A stretch of DNA of 64,000 nucleotides from Vibrio sp. HI00D65 (GCF_001635455.1 NZ_LWEH01000123.1:124001-188000); one strand, 5' to 3'. Positions 1-9,926 are shown, counted from the first letter of the stretch. Program-made: numbers and translations. The notes: generated from the sequence alone by a model not told the origin.

Positions 1-1360
1 CCTTTAAAGCAGCGGCTATTTTACTCATTCCTGCACTATTGGCGCCTTTTACCAACAAGGTATGTGGCGTATTTTCTGGCAAGCTCAAGTGCTGCTCTAT
101 GTGCGCGATCATCGCTTCATGCGTTACAAAGTGAGTGCCGTTACACACTTCACTAATCACCTTGGTATCATCACCGTAAGTGAGTACATGCTCAAAAGCG
201 AATGGGGCAGCATATTCACCGACTTGACGGTGAAGTGCAAGGCTTTCATCACCTAATTCAGCCATATTGCCTAAAATCAACCAGCGCTGACCTTTGAAGC
301 TCGACAGTAATTTCGCTGCAGCCTTCATTGCCGGTACGCTGGCATTGTAACTGTCATCTATCAGCTTGATATTCTGACTTAATTGTTGAACCTCAACTCG
401 GCCTTTCACAGAGATAAGATTCGCTAAACCGCTTTTAATTTCTTCAAGCGTGGCACCGAATTGAATGCTCAGTGCTGCTGCCGCTAATGCGTTTGCCACA
501 TTGTGCTGACCAATAATGCCAAGTTCGACATCGATGGCACCTTGCGGAGTCTGCATATCAAAGCAAGCATCACCCTGCTCATTGATGCGAATATTCGTCG
601 CAAAATAATCTGCCGTGTAATCACTCTCAGAAAAAGTCAGCACGCTTTTATCTACAAGCACATCTTTCCAGAAATCACCGCCATTGCTCTCTAGGTTAAC
701 AATAGCAGTATCACCAGCAGCAAGCCCCTGAAAGATTTCGCCTTTCGCTTGCTTCACACCATCGATAGAACCAAAACCTTCTAGATGCGCCGCCGCGACA
801 TTGTTCACCAACGCAACCTGTGGTTTAACAAGCTGAGTGGTGTATGCAATTTCACCGATGTGATTGGCACCCAATTCGATCACCGCGTAATCATCACTTG
901 ACTCACTGCGTAGCAGAGTTAACGGTACCCCAATATCATTATTGAAGTTGCCTGCTGTAAACAGCACCTTGCCACGTTGCTGCAAAATGCTCGCAACCAT
1001 CTCTTTTACAGTTGTCTTGCCGCAGCTTCCTGTAATCGCCATAGTTGGAACGTTACATTGCTCATGAATCCAAGCACTTAGCTGACCTAAAGCAAGTTTA
1101 GTGTCTTCAACAACTACTTGAGTAATATTTAGGTCAAGTTTTCGTTCGACTAATAACGCACTCGCATTAGCCTCAACAGCCTGACCGCAAAAATCATGCG
1201 CATCAAAACGTTCACCAACAAGAGCAACAAACAACGCACCTTCTTCAACAGTGCGAGTATCGGTAGAAACCGCATTGATCAAACTATTGCTCGATTTGCC
1301 AGCCTCCATCAGCTGGCCGTTCACCGCTGAGCAGATCTGCTCGAGTGATACATCAATCAT
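1..1360 (-). CDS. murF: MurF, UDP-MurNAc-tripeptide--D-Ala-D-Ala ligase (3' end cut by window)
   Basis: Cytoplasmic ATP-dependent ligase that adds D-alanyl-D-alanine to UDP-MurNAc-tripeptide, the last Mur ligase step. The reading frame is open from the ATG at 1360 to the window edge, about 453 codons, so only a few residues are missing at the C-terminus. It begins [10 protein letters not shown] and carries the Mur-ligase P-loop GSCGKTT around residue 110. The visible end, VKGANSAGMSK, matches the conserved MurF C-terminal region. Its ATG shares one base with the murE stop (TAATG), which suggests translational coupling. It is the last dcw gene visible here; mraY would be expected beyond the left edge. 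Confidence 0.96.
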   Translation of the reverse strand, partial: MIDVSLEQICSAVNGQLMEAGKSSNSLINAVSTDTRTVEEGALFVALVGERFDAHDFCGQAVEANASALLVERKLDLNITQVVVEDTKLALGQLSAWIHEQCNVPTMAITGSCGKTTVKEMVASILQQRGKVLFTAGNFNNDIGVPLTLLRSESSDDYAVIELGANHIGEIAYTTQLVKPQVALVNNVAAAHLEGFGSIDGVKQAKGEIFQGLAAGDTAIVNLESNGGDFWKDVLVDKSVLTFSESDYTADYFATNIRINEQGDACFDMQTPQGAIDVELGIIGQHNVANALAAAALSIQFGATLEEIKSGLANLISVKGRVEVQQLSQNIKLIDDSYNASVPAMKAAAKLLSSFKGQRWLILGNMAELGDESLALHRQVGEYAAPFAFEHVLTYGDDTKVISEVCNGTHFVTHEAMIAHIEQHLSLPENTPHTLLVKGANSAGMSKIAAALK

Positions 1361-2844
1361 TATGAAATACCTAAAAGTTGTAGTGCAGACTCTCGATCCG
1401 AATAGTGGATAGTTTCGTCTTTCAATACTTGGTAATCCTCATGGCCTTTACCTGCCAGAAGAATAATGTCGTTATTACCCGCCTGCTCTAAAGCAAACTT
1501 AACCGCCTGATAGCGATCGTGCTCAACAAAGGTGGCTTCAGGCTCACTTAAACCTGCCAGCATGTCTTTAACAATCAATGCAGGATCTTCGCTGCGAGGG
1601 TTGTCATCTGAAATAATAACTTTGTCGGCAAACCGCTCTGCGGTCACAGCCATCATTGGGCGCTTGCCAGTATCTCGATCACCACCGCAGCCAAAGATTG
1701 CCCATAGCTTTCCAGAGCAGTGAACTCGCAGTGCTGCCAGTGCTTTCTCTAGTGCGTCTGGTGTATGCGCGTAATCGACCACTACTTTTGCTTTGTTTGG
1801 TACTTGGAACAATTCCATGCGACCAATAACTGGTTGCAATTGAGGTGCTGTGTCGATCAAAGTTTGCTTGTCGATGCCTAGTGAAAGTAATGTCGCGAAA
1901 GCAACCAATACATTTGATGCGTTGAACTGGCCAATTAAAGGAACAGACAGTTGTCCCTGTCCCCAACTGCCATCAAAAGCGAGTTTGATACCTGTCTCTG
2001 CATAAGCCACATCCGATGCCCATACTGACTGCTGGTAACCCGATAATGGGAGCAATGATACGGCTACTGCATTGGACAGATCTGCCATCCAAGCTTTACC
2101 GACTTCATCGTCCACATTAATCACAGCGTGCTTACACTTATGCTGAGTAAACAAGCTCTTCTTAGCCAGTGCGTACTCTTCCATCGTACCGTGGTAATCC
2201 AAGTGGTCACGGCTCAGGTTGGTAAATACACCAACCTCAAAGTCCAACGCCTTGACTCGGCCTTGAACCAAACCATGAGAAGAGATTTCCATCGCGGTAT
2301 AAATGGCGTTTTCTTCAGCTAACTCACTCAGTGTGCGCTGTATTTCAATCGCACTACCGGTCGTATTAGCCGCCGTTTTAAGGTTGTCTAGAAAACCGTT
2401 ACCTGTGGTACCCATTACCGCAGAACGTTGACCCACTAGGTCTAGCCACTGAGCAATCAATTGAGTAATGGTGGTTTTGCCATTGGTGCCAGTAACGCCA
2501 ATAAGCTTGGTTGCTTGAGAAGAGTAAACACGCCCCGCCAATTCAGAGAGAATCACATTTAGCTCTGATACATAAACCACCGGCACTTCATTTAGCCATT
2601 TAACCAAGCCGTGTGGTTTATCATCGCTTGCTTGTGCAATAACCGCCTTTGCCCCTTGAGCGACGGCTTTGTCGATAAAACGACGACCATCGACGGCATG
2701 CCCTACAATGGCAACAAAAATATCACTGTCCTTGATGGCACGACTGTCTAGCTCCAATTGCTCAACCGCAATCGACGCTAACTCGGGAACACTAAAATCT
2801 CCCCAAGGAGAAAGTAAAGATGACAGCGTGAGGCTATTACTCAT
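1360..2844 (-). CDS. murE: MurE, UDP-MurNAc-L-Ala-D-Glu:meso-diaminopimelate ligase
   Basis: Adds meso-diaminopimelate to UDP-MurNAc-dipeptide in the cytoplasm. The protein has 494 aa, the usual length. The P-loop GTNGKTT is at residues 119-125. The DNPR motif at 414-417 is the signature that selects meso-DAP rather than lysine, so the organism has Gram-negative type peptidoglycan. It starts with ATG at 2844, 18 nt after the ftsI stop, and its stop overlaps the murF start by one base. It is the fourth gene of a tight minus-strand dcw block. Confidence 0.97.
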   Translation of the reverse strand: MSNSLTLSSLLSPWGDFSVPELASIAVEQLELDSRAIKDSDIFVAIVGHAVDGRRFIDKAVAQGAKAVIAQASDDKPHGLVKWLNEVPVVYVSELNVILSELAGRVYSSQATKLIGVTGTNGKTTITQLIAQWLDLVGQRSAVMGTTGNGFLDNLKTAANTTGSAIEIQRTLSELAEENAIYTAMEISSHGLVQGRVKALDFEVGVFTNLSRDHLDYHGTMEEYALAKKSLFTQHKCKHAVINVDDEVGKAWMADLSNAVAVSLLPLSGYQQSVWASDVAYAETGIKLAFDGSWGQGQLSVPLIGQFNASNVLVAFATLLSLGIDKQTLIDTAPQLQPVIGRMELFQVPNKAKVVVDYAHTPDALEKALAALRVHCSGKLWAIFGCGGDRDTGKRPMMAVTAERFADKVIISDDNPRSEDPALIVKDMLAGLSEPEATFVEHDRYQAVKFALEQAGNNDIILLAGKGHEDYQVLKDETIHYSDRESALQLLGIS

Positions 2845-2862
2845 ATTGAATCCTGATTAGCT

Positions 2863-4620
2863 CTATTCTTGAAACTTGTTTTCATCAGCAGGGACATTCA
2901 GTATTTGCAGTGCGCCCTTCATGATTTCAGAAAAAACCGGTGCTGCAACTGAGCCACCATAGTAGAGGTCACCTTGAGGTTCATTGATCATCACAACCAA
3001 AGAGACTCTTGGATCACTGACTGGAGCAACACCAGCGGTATAGGCGAAATACTCGTCTCCATAACCGCCAGAAATCGCTTTTCTAGATGTACCTGTTTTT
3101 GCTGCTACTCGGTAACCCGGCACCGCAGCCCTTGTCGCTGTACCGCCCTTTTGGGTTACGCCTTCTAACATATTCAAAACCAACTCAGCATTTTCGCGCT
3201 TGATGATCTGTTTTGAGAAATCTTGGTCGTTGCTTTCAACGATATGGATAGGTTCATAAACACCATGATTCGCTAACGTCGCATAAGCATGAGCCAATTG
3301 AAGCGGAGTAATCGCTAGGCCATAACCAAATGATAAGGTAGCAATTTCAAACTTAGACCAGCGTCGACGGTTAGGGAAAATACCGGCAGTCTCACCCACT
3401 AGGTTTAGCCCAGACATCTCACCAAGACCAACAGAACTGTACATACCCAGTAGCGCTTCAAGCGGCATATCCAGGGCTAATTTCGCCACACCGATGTTAC
3501 TCGACTTCTTAAGGATTAACGCCAAGTCTGCCTTACCAACTTTGGAAGTATCACGTACACGGCTACCGCCGATTTGCATGATGCCGTTGCCGGTATCAAT
3601 CACAGTATCAGCATCCGCGGTGCCATTTTCGAGAGCAGCTAGAACAACAAAAGGCTTAACCGTCGAACCAGGTTCAAAAGCGTCAGTGATCACGCGGTTA
3701 CGCATCTTAAAACTTTGTAAGTCAGCACGATTGTTTGGGTTGTAAGAAGGCGCGTTGACCATGGCCAAAACCGCACCTGTTTTTACATCTAACAAGATTG
3801 CGGAACCAGATGTCGCCTTGTGATCGGCTACCGCCTGTTTAATCGCTCGATAAGCGATGGCTTGCAAACGCTGATCGATAGTTAATTTGAGAGGTTTACC
3901 CTCTTCACGCTCTTCTAAGGCGATGTTTTCAACTACTCGCCCGTAACGGTCTTTACGGATTGTACGTTTACCTGCTTCACCCGTTAGCCACTTATCGTAG
4001 CTGCGCTCGACACCTTCTAGACCGTGTCCGTCAATTCCGGTCACACCAATAAGATGCGCGCTGACTTCGCCGGCTGGGTAATAACGACGAGATTCTGCTT
4101 TAAGACCAATACCCACCAGCTTTAAGTCGCGGATGTATTTAGCCATCGCGGGGCTAACTTGTCTTTGTAGATAGATGAAACGACGAGACTTGTCGCTGGA
4201 GATTTTGTTGATCATCGATTGTCGATCTAAGCCGAGTACATCAGCTAGTGCATGCCAACGATCAATTTGGGCCATGCCATTTTTATCGAAGATGGTTTTC
4301 GGGTCAGCCCATACCGCTTCAACAGGCACACTAACAGCAAGTGGTTCGCCGTTACGGTCTGAAATGATACCGCGGGCAGAAGGAATAGCCTTAACACGTA
4401 CAGAACGAAGGTCGCCCTGACGAATTAAGTTATCTGGTTCAATGACTTGGATGTAAGCCACACGACCGACTAGTACAGAAAAGGCAACCAACACAAAGGC
4501 AATAACGACGTTGAAACGCCATTTAATCAGAATTGGATCCGAGTCTTTTTCGCTCTTCACTCGCTCTTTCGTTGGTTTCTTAACGGCTTTCGCGGGTGCT
4601 TTTTCCTTTTTTCCGGTCAT
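2863..4620 (-). CDS. ftsI: FtsI (PBP3), septal peptidoglycan transpeptidase
   Basis: Class B penicillin-binding protein that cross-links septal peptidoglycan with FtsW. The 585 aa are close to E. coli FtsI (588). A short basic cytoplasmic tail precedes one membrane segment at about 35-55. A pedestal domain follows, then the transpeptidase domain with all three active-site motifs: STVK at 319-322 (nucleophile S319), SSN at 373-375 and KTGT at 508-511. The start ATG overlaps the ftsL stop by 4 nt (ATGA), so the two are probably translationally coupled. It is the main beta-lactam target in this cluster, and no active-site residue is missing. Confidence 0.97.
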   Translation of the reverse strand: MTGKKEKAPAKAVKKPTKERVKSEKDSDPILIKWRFNVVIAFVLVAFSVLVGRVAYIQVIEPDNLIRQGDLRSVRVKAIPSARGIISDRNGEPLAVSVPVEAVWADPKTIFDKNGMAQIDRWHALADVLGLDRQSMINKISSDKSRRFIYLQRQVSPAMAKYIRDLKLVGIGLKAESRRYYPAGEVSAHLIGVTGIDGHGLEGVERSYDKWLTGEAGKRTIRKDRYGRVVENIALEEREEGKPLKLTIDQRLQAIAYRAIKQAVADHKATSGSAILLDVKTGAVLAMVNAPSYNPNNRADLQSFKMRNRVITDAFEPGSTVKPFVVLAALENGTADADTVIDTGNGIMQIGGSRVRDTSKVGKADLALILKKSSNIGVAKLALDMPLEALLGMYSSVGLGEMSGLNLVGETAGIFPNRRRWSKFEIATLSFGYGLAITPLQLAHAYATLANHGVYEPIHIVESNDQDFSKQIIKRENAELVLNMLEGVTQKGGTATRAAVPGYRVAAKTGTSRKAISGGYGDEYFAYTAGVAPVSDPRVSLVVMINEPQGDLYYGGSVAAPVFSEIMKGALQILNVPADENKFQE

Positions 4621-4934
4621 TTCAGTGTGATCACAACTTCTTTGTCGGAGTCTGGACGTTTCATGTCTAGCTCTCGTTTTGCCGATGCTTGAACGCGACT
4701 GTGTTCAGCCAGAGCCGTCTCTTCAAGCATTAAATTTCGCCATTCATTATCAAGCTGTTCACGCTCACTCAATGCCATATCTTTTTGCGTGATTGCCTGA
4801 CGTGACATATGTGTCGTGAGAACGACCCCCATCGCGCTCGCGAAGATACAGAAAAGCAACACCAATGGGAGTTTACCCACCGAGATCAAATCAAAAAATA
4901 TTATCTTGGCTAAGTTCGGCTTGGAGGTCTTCAT
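4617..4934 (-). CDS. ftsL: FtsL, divisome bitopic membrane protein
   Basis: Small division protein of the FtsQLB complex, which activates FtsWI. The 105 aa begin with a short cytoplasmic part, then one hydrophobic span at about residues 17-38 (rich in L, V, F and A). A charged coiled-coil periplasmic region follows and contains many E, R and Q residues. FtsL proteins diverge strongly in sequence, so the call rests on topology, size and position between rsmH (3-nt gap) and ftsI (4-nt overlap), which is the conserved dcw order. Confidence 0.93.
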   Translation of the reverse strand: MKTSKPNLAKIIFFDLISVGKLPLVLLFCIFASAMGVVLTTHMSRQAITQKDMALSEREQLDNEWRNLMLEETALAEHSRVQASAKRELDMKRPDSDKEVVITLK

Positions 4935-4937
4935 TGA

Positions 4938-5888
4938 CTATAGCTTTTCTGCGATTCGTAATACTGAGCTACGTGAACGAGTGTTCTCATCCACTTCGCC
5001 TTTCGATGGTTTGATCGCTTTGCCTACCGACTTAAGATCAGCGCTGCCTAGTGCTTTGATCTGCTCTTCCGTTAAAGGAAGGCCGTGAGGTACTTGTGGG
5101 CCTTGGCTCTCTTTACGAATAAAGCGCTTCACCATACGGTCTTCAAGTGAGTGGAAGCTGATAACAGACAGGCGACCTTCTGGAGCAAGGATGCTTGCAG
5201 CGCCTTTTAGTGCCGTATCGATCTCTTCCAGTTCACTGTTAATGTAGATACGGAATGCTTGGAAAGCACGTGTTGCTGGGTGTTTTTTCTCTTTGAAGCT
5301 TTTTGGTGCTACATCAGAGATAAGCTTAGCCAACTGACCTGTGCGTGTTAGCGGCTCATTCTCTTCGTTTTCTTGATAAGCGATGATTCCTTTCGCGATA
5401 CGACGAGCGTGCTTGTCTTCACCAAACTCACGAATCACCCAAGTAATGTCATCAAGATCAGCTTCTAGTAACCACTGAGATACAGGAATGCCCGAAGTTG
5501 GGTCCATACGCATGTCTAGTGGACCATCTTTCATGAAACTGAAGCCACGTTCAGCATCATCAAGTTGCGGTGAAGAAACACCTAAATCCAGCAGAACACC
5601 GTCAACTTTACCCACTAAATCATAACGCTCAGCGTATTCAGCCATGCCTGAGAATGGACCGTGGATGATAGTAAAGCGAGGGTCATCAATTTTTTGTGCT
5701 TCTGCAATCGCTTGTGGATCGCGGTCGATACTAAATAGTCGTCCATTCTCGCCCAGTTTAGACAGGATTGTACGGCTGTGACCACCACGGCCAAAAGTAC
5801 CATCGATGTAGGTACCGTCAGGTTTGATCGCAAGTCCGTCAATAGATTCGTTAAGCAATACTGAAATATGTTTGAATGCTTCTGTCAT
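4938..5888 (-). CDS. rsmH: RsmH, 16S rRNA m4C1402 methyltransferase
   Basis: SAM-dependent N4-methyltransferase acting on C1402 of 16S rRNA; the partner 2'-O methyltransferase, rsmI, lies 0.9 kb upstream in this window. The 316 aa match the family length. The N-terminus, [13 protein letters not shown], is typical, and the SAM-binding loop GTFGRGGHS lies near residues 30-38. The C-terminal motif [13 protein letters not shown] is also family-typical. It is the first gene of the visible dcw block; no mraZ-like gene precedes it in the gap to rnpB. Confidence 0.97.
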   Translation of the reverse strand: MTEAFKHISVLLNESIDGLAIKPDGTYIDGTFGRGGHSRTILSKLGENGRLFSIDRDPQAIAEAQKIDDPRFTIIHGPFSGMAEYAERYDLVGKVDGVLLDLGVSSPQLDDAERGFSFMKDGPLDMRMDPTSGIPVSQWLLEADLDDITWVIREFGEDKHARRIAKGIIAYQENEENEPLTRTGQLAKLISDVAPKSFKEKKHPATRAFQAFRIYINSELEEIDTALKGAASILAPEGRLSVISFHSLEDRMVKRFIRKESQGPQVPHGLPLTEEQIKALGSADLKSVGKAIKPSKGEVDENTRSRSSVLRIAEKL

Positions 5889-6071
5889 AGTCTTCTCAGT
5901 GAGTGGATTGAGCCATTAGTTCGGCAATAATTTGTTCTGTTAACGTTTTAGTGTACTGATTTCGCGCTGTATCTCCACCATATTGTGTACAGGCTTTGGG
6001 AATTTTTGACCCAAGCTCATACCAAGGTGACGGATTTTAAGGAAATCTAAATAATTTACGTCAATATAAAG
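5889..6071. other. Gap between rsmH and rnpB, no mraZ
   Basis: This 183-bp AT-rich gap should hold the dcw promoter. The minus strand has a TTGACG hexamer near 6059 with no convincing -10 at the right distance. The longest sensible minus-strand frame is about 26 codons and does not resemble MraZ, which precedes rsmH in many bacteria. I see no gene here. Confidence 0.5.
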
Positions 6072-6072
6072 C

Positions 6073-6108
6073 AAAAAACCCATCACTACCGTTAGGTAAT
6101 GATGGGTT
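6073..6108 (-). terminator. Intrinsic terminator of rnpB
   Basis: Read on the minus strand, a 14-bp stem (6095-6108 with 6077-6090, one wobble pair) closes a 4-nt loop and runs into six U residues. It lies about 10 nt beyond the predicted RNase P RNA 3' end. Confidence 0.9.
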
Positions 6109-6116
6109 CTTAAAAT

Positions 6117-6556
6117 GGGTGGAGTTGACACATACGCCGGGTTCTGTTCCGCTTGCGCGGCGGTAACCATTCGTCTAGGCCTGCAATCGCTCACAGGCTC
6201 AAGCAATCTACCCGCCCCCATACGCGAGCAACGCAATGTGAGGGCCTATTTGATCTTGCTCCGGGTGGAGTTTACCTTGCTACGAACTGTTACCAGTCGC
6301 ACGGTGCGCTCTTACCGCACCCTTTCAGCCTTACCTGTGCCCCTTCCGAAGAAATGAGGCCATCGGCGGTCTTCTCTCTGCTGCACTTGTCGTGGGCTCG
6401 CGCCCCCCAGACGTTATCTGGCACCCTGCTCTATGGAGCCCGGACGTTCCTCCCCTCTGCCAGTCTCCCGAAGGACTTCAACGTCAGTTTCCCGAGGGAC
6501 CTCAACGTCAGTCTCCCGAAGGACATCAGCAAAGCAGCGATTACCCGTTCAACTCC
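6117..6556 (-). ncRNA. rnpB: RNase P RNA, bacterial class A, with expanded P3 region
   Basis: Catalytic RNA subunit of RNase P, which matures tRNA 5' ends. Read on the minus strand it contains the diagnostic class A blocks: GAGGGGAGGAACGTCC, AAGGGTGCGGTAAGAGCGCA, AACTCCACCCGGAGCAA and the 3' CR-V element with AGAACCCGG. The ends were set from the P1 helix, in which 6556-6549 (GGAGUUGA) pairs with 6128-6121. The length is about 440 nt against 377 in E. coli. Much of the excess is three tandem 24-nt units at 6461-6532 in the P3 region. A sigma70-type promoter lies just upstream and a terminator just downstream. Confidence 0.96.
6461..6532 (-). repeat. Three tandem 24-nt units inside the rnpB P3 region
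   Basis: Units at 6461-6484, 6485-6508 and 6509-6532 follow one another without a gap. Units 1 and 2 differ at 3 of 24 positions and units 1 and 3 at 4. In the RNA each unit can form a small hairpin UCC-NUCG-GGA (UUCG, CUCG and UUCG loops). A single unit would be enough to form an E. coli-like P3 tip, so the array looks like two extra copies. Confidence 0.85.
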
Positions 6557-6564
6557 AAGGGCGG

Positions 6565-6593
6565 ATTGTATAGAGATTAGTGTGCAGTGTCTA
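6565..6593 (-). promoter_or_regulatory. rnpB promoter (sigma70 type)
   Basis: On the minus strand, TAGACA (6593-6588), a 17-nt spacer and TACAAT (6570-6565), followed 8 nt later by the predicted RNA 5' end at 6556. A GC-rich discriminator (CCGCCC) is typical of growth-rate-controlled stable RNA promoters. Confidence 0.8.
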
Positions 6594-6729
6594 GCGAGAT
6601 CACAAATATCGTGCAAACCAATGATTAACTGGTGGGGAATTGACCTAAAGAGCGGATGCGGGTGGCGGGATTCGAGATAGAAAAAGAGCTAAGAACTAGG
6701 AGCGGGATAGAGTGCAGTGATGAGAGGTA

Positions 6730-6765
6730 CAGATAAAAGAGGCTCATTACGGTCTCTTTTATCTG
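6730..6765 (-). terminator. 12-bp inverted repeat downstream of rsmI, possible terminator
   Basis: The arms 6730-6741 and 6754-6765 are perfectly complementary over 12 bp with a 12-nt loop, 29 nt after the rsmI stop. There is no clean U-run after the stem on the minus strand, so it may be a weak terminator or a 3'-end stability hairpin. Confidence 0.5.
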
Positions 6766-6793
6766 TAATCAGCGTTAGATCACTATAGAAGCA

Positions 6794-7660
6794 TTAGCTA
6801 TCAAGATGCTCTAGGCCCCATTTGTACAGCGCGTTCTTTTTCAGGTTATAGATTTCTGCTGTCATTGCCGCCGCTTTTTTAAGAGGCAGTTCTTTGGTCA
6901 AAATTCCCAGCGTGCGAGTCGCTTCATCTGGTAATTCAGTGCTCGCTTCTTCACGATGACCATGAATCAATAACACCATCTCGCCACGCTTGCGGTTCGA
7001 ATCTTCCTCAATCCACTCAATCAGCTCACCGAGAGGCAGGCCTTGAATGGTTTCGAAAGTCTTAGTTAACTCACGCGCCAACACAATCTCCCGGTCAGGG
7101 CCTAAGATCTCAAGCATATCTTGCAAAGAGTCAGAAATGCGGTGCGGTGATTCGTAGAAGATGCACGTGCGCTCTGCTTTCGCGATCTCTAGGAACTTAT
7201 CTTTACGACCTTTACTCTTAGGCGGTAAAAAGCCTTCAAAGCTGAAACGATCCGATGGTAAACCTGACGCACTTAACGCGGTAATCACAGCACAAGCACC
7301 AGGAAGTGGCACAACTCTCACACCCGCTTGACGACATTGTGATACAAGATGGTAACCTGGATCACTGATTAAAGGTGTACCCGCATCAGAGACTAATGCG
7401 ATAGACTGACCTTCTAATAGCTTTTCGACTAGAACTTGAGCTTTAGTTTGTTCATTATGATCATGTAAAGCGAACGTTCTGGTTGATATATTGAAGTGAG
7501 CAAGCAGCTTACCCGTGTGGCGTGTGTCTTCGGCTGCAATAACATCGACACTTGATAAGATTTCAATTGCTCTTTGAGTGATATCTCCCAAATTTCCGAT
7601 TGGGGTTGGCACAATGTAGAGAGTTGGGCTCTCTGTGAGCAAGGTTTTGTTATCTGTCAT
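6794..7660 (-). CDS. rsmI: RsmI, 16S rRNA 2'-O-methyl-C1402 methyltransferase
   Basis: Tetrapyrrole-methylase-fold SAM methyltransferase that 2'-O-methylates C1402 of 16S rRNA, the same nucleotide modified by RsmH. The 288 aa match E. coli YraL. Family motifs are visible: [14 protein letters not shown] near the N-terminus, [12 protein letters not shown], the [12 protein letters not shown] block, and FYESPHRI. It is transcribed away from lpoA with a 61-bp shared intergenic region, the same divergent arrangement as in E. coli. Confidence 0.97.
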   Translation of the reverse strand: MTDNKTLLTESPTLYIVPTPIGNLGDITQRAIEILSSVDVIAAEDTRHTGKLLAHFNISTRTFALHDHNEQTKAQVLVEKLLEGQSIALVSDAGTPLISDPGYHLVSQCRQAGVRVVPLPGACAVITALSASGLPSDRFSFEGFLPPKSKGRKDKFLEIAKAERTCIFYESPHRISDSLQDMLEILGPDREIVLARELTKTFETIQGLPLGELIEWIEEDSNRKRGEMVLLIHGHREEASTELPDEATRTLGILTKELPLKKAAAMTAEIYNLKKNALYKWGLEHLDS

Positions 7661-7721
7661 TTGTTTACCATCACTTCAACGATTAATATAGATACAAATT
7701 TATACGGAATTTAAAGAACTC

Positions 7722-9539
7722 ATGGCAACGATGAACCATAAGAGACTCAGTGTACCACGCTTACTAACTCCAATTGCATTAGCAATTACATTGGCGGCTT
7801 GTTCTTCAGGTCCACAAGCACCAACAAGCGTAGATATTACACTAGATCCAGTGCAATCCACTGAAAGTTACATGATGCAGGCAGACAGTAGCAAAGGAAG
7901 CCTACAAAACGACTGGTTAATCATGGCGCTTAAAGCTTCTGTGCAAGCTGGCAAAACCGACCAAGCGACACTGCTTATCAAACGCTTGGCAAAACAAGAG
8001 CTCACTGAAGTTCAGCAAGCAGAATGGCAACTCGCTCGAGCTCAACTGTTGGTGAATAACTCACAGCCGGATCAAGCGTACAGCCAACTAAACTTCCAGC
8101 CTTGGTGGAAACTGCCAAACGAGCAGTGGAAAGATTACCACGAGCTGCGTGCGAATATTTCAGAGATGCGAAGCAAGTATTTCGAGGCGAGTCGTGAACT
8201 TGTTCTTTACTCTGAGTACGCAGAAGATAGCGACGAGATCCAACAGCAAACTGCTGATCGAATTTGGCAAAATCTAAATAGCTACTCTCAATATGAAATT
8301 CTGGAACTGAAAACGTCACCGACGGAAGACGTTTTAGCCGGTTGGTTACAGCTCGCTATTTATATGAAGACACTCAACTCGAACCTGCCAAACCTACAGG
8401 AAGCCCTGTCTGATTGGTTAGCCGAGAATCCTCAGCATCCTGCTGCTACTTACACACCGCAAGCGATCACGGACATCTTAGCCTTAGAGATCAGCAAGCC
8501 AACCAGCACTGCATTGCTACTGCCGCTAACGGGTAAATATGGTAAGCAAGCACAACTGGTACGTGATGGTTTCATCTTTGCGATGATGAACGACAAAGAA
8601 CAAGAAGAAGATGCAACGCTAACGGTTATGGACACCAATGTTCAAAGTGCCGCTGAGATTAAAGCAACACTAGAAGAGAACAACGTTGATTTCATCGTTG
8701 GCCCACTGATTAAGAGCAACATCACTAAGCTTCAGCAAGCGCAGAAAAATCACGAGAACGCGATTCCAGCTTTAGCTTTGAACATTCCAACTCAGCTAGA
8801 ACCTGACACCAATATTTGTTACCTCGCTCTATCACCTGAGCAAGAAGTTGCTCAAGCAGCGAAGCACCTGTTTGCTCAAGGCTACAAATACCCACTGATT
8901 CTAGCTCCGAAAGGACGCTTTGGTGATCGTGTTGAGCAAGCGTTTAAAGAAGAGTGGAAGAAATACAGCAACAACGATGTAGCAATCAGCTTCTTTTCTG
9001 ACAAGCGCCAACTTCAACGCAACGTGAATCAGGTATTCGGCCTACAAGAGAGCCAACAGCGCATCGCGCAAATGGATAACCTACTAGAACTAGACCTAGA
9101 GACCGAGCCACGCAGTCGTCGTGATATCGATTCTGTCTACATCGTGGCGAAGAACTCAGAGCTAACACTGATCAAGCCTTTCATTGAAGTGGCGATCAAC
9201 CCTGACGCTAGCCAGCCTGCTCTGTTCTCTAACTCACGCAGCAACAGTGGTGATAAGCAGTATGAAGACCTAACAGGTGTATTCTACAGCGATATCCCGC
9301 TGCTAGTTGAAAACAAAGGCGAGCTGAACAAAGAGCTTAACGAACTATGGCCTGCACATTCAAACGGCCAGAAACGTCTGCAAGCGTTAGGTATGGATGC
9401 ATACTACCTAATGGGTGCGCTACCACAGATGAAAGCCGTGCAAGGTTACAGCATTCCAGGTGAAACTGGCGTGTTAACCATCGACAACAACTGTGTAGTA
9501 CAACGTGAAATCAGCTGGGCAGAGCATGGGGCTTTTTAG
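7722..9539 (+). CDS. lpoA: LpoA, outer-membrane lipoprotein activator of PBP1A
   Basis: Outer-membrane lipoprotein that reaches through the peptidoglycan to stimulate PBP1A. The 605 aa carry a lipoprotein signal with lipobox LAAC, lipidated Cys27, followed by a TPR-like N-domain. From about residue 255 there is a periplasmic-binding-protein-like C-domain that begins TALLLPLTGKYGKQA. An in-frame ATG at 7731 would remove three residues without affecting the signal; 7722 was kept as the longer form. Its last 14 nt overlap the start of yraN, so yraN is probably translated from the same mRNA. Confidence 0.95.
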   Translation: MATMNHKRLSVPRLLTPIALAITLAACSSGPQAPTSVDITLDPVQSTESYMMQADSSKGSLQNDWLIMALKASVQAGKTDQATLLIKRLAKQELTEVQQAEWQLARAQLLVNNSQPDQAYSQLNFQPWWKLPNEQWKDYHELRANISEMRSKYFEASRELVLYSEYAEDSDEIQQQTADRIWQNLNSYSQYEILELKTSPTEDVLAGWLQLAIYMKTLNSNLPNLQEALSDWLAENPQHPAATYTPQAITDILALEISKPTSTALLLPLTGKYGKQAQLVRDGFIFAMMNDKEQEEDATLTVMDTNVQSAAEIKATLEENNVDFIVGPLIKSNITKLQQAQKNHENAIPALALNIPTQLEPDTNICYLALSPEQEVAQAAKHLFAQGYKYPLILAPKGRFGDRVEQAFKEEWKKYSNNDVAISFFSDKRQLQRNVNQVFGLQESQQRIAQMDNLLELDLETEPRSRRDIDSVYIVAKNSELTLIKPFIEVAINPDASQPALFSNSRSNSGDKQYEDLTGVFYSDIPLLVENKGELNKELNELWPAHSNGQKRLQALGMDAYYLMGALPQMKAVQGYSIPGETGVLTIDNNCVVQREISWAEHGAF

Positions 9540-9924
9540 CCGAACGTTCTTATCCAAAGCAAAGATCACCCATAAACAAGTGGGTGATCAATACGAGGCC
9601 GTGGCAAAGGCCTATCTGACCCGCCACGGTTTATCGTTAATTCAACAAAACTTCATAGCAAAATGTGGCGAGATTGATCTTATAATGCGCCATAACAATA
9701 CGATTGTGTTTGCTGAGGTAAAATACCGTAAGCAAACTCGCTACGGACATGCCGCTGAGATGGTGACAGCGAAGAAGTCACGAAGGCTACTCAAAACAGC
9801 CCAAGTGTGGCTGATGCAGCAAGGCTTGTCGGTACACTCAACAGATTTCAGGTTTGATATCATTGCCATTGAAGGGCCGGATGATCATATCAACTGGATT
9901 CAAAACGCCATTTCCCAAGGATAA
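9526..9924 (+). CDS. yraN: YraN, UPF0102 endonuclease-like protein
   Basis: Small cytoplasmic protein of the UPF0102 family with a restriction-endonuclease-like fold; the biological substrate is not established. The ATG at 9526 gives 132 aa ([10 protein letters not shown]), consistent with the family; a longer frame from 9505 would lie wholly inside lpoA. The conserved core [25 protein letters not shown] block is present from about residue 47, with the E-x-D and E-V-K residues of the putative nuclease site. It overlaps lpoA by 14 nt and ends 2 nt before diaA. Confidence 0.93.
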   Translation: MGLFSRTFLSKAKITHKQVGDQYEAVAKAYLTRHGLSLIQQNFIAKCGEIDLIMRHNNTIVFAEVKYRKQTRYGHAAEMVTAKKSRRLLKTAQVWLMQQGLSVHSTDFRFDIIAIEGPDDHINWIQNAISQG

Positions 9925-9926
9925 AC

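Noticed and set aside
5940..6236. Minus-strand 98-codon frame ahead of rsmH, considered as mraZ
   Set aside because: Its first half is rnpB sequence, it spans the rnpB terminator, and it shows no MraZ features.
6153..6680. Open frames of 60-175 codons across the rnpB locus, both strands
   Set aside because: They lie over the RNase P RNA, which explains the sequence fully; the translations show no protein-like character.
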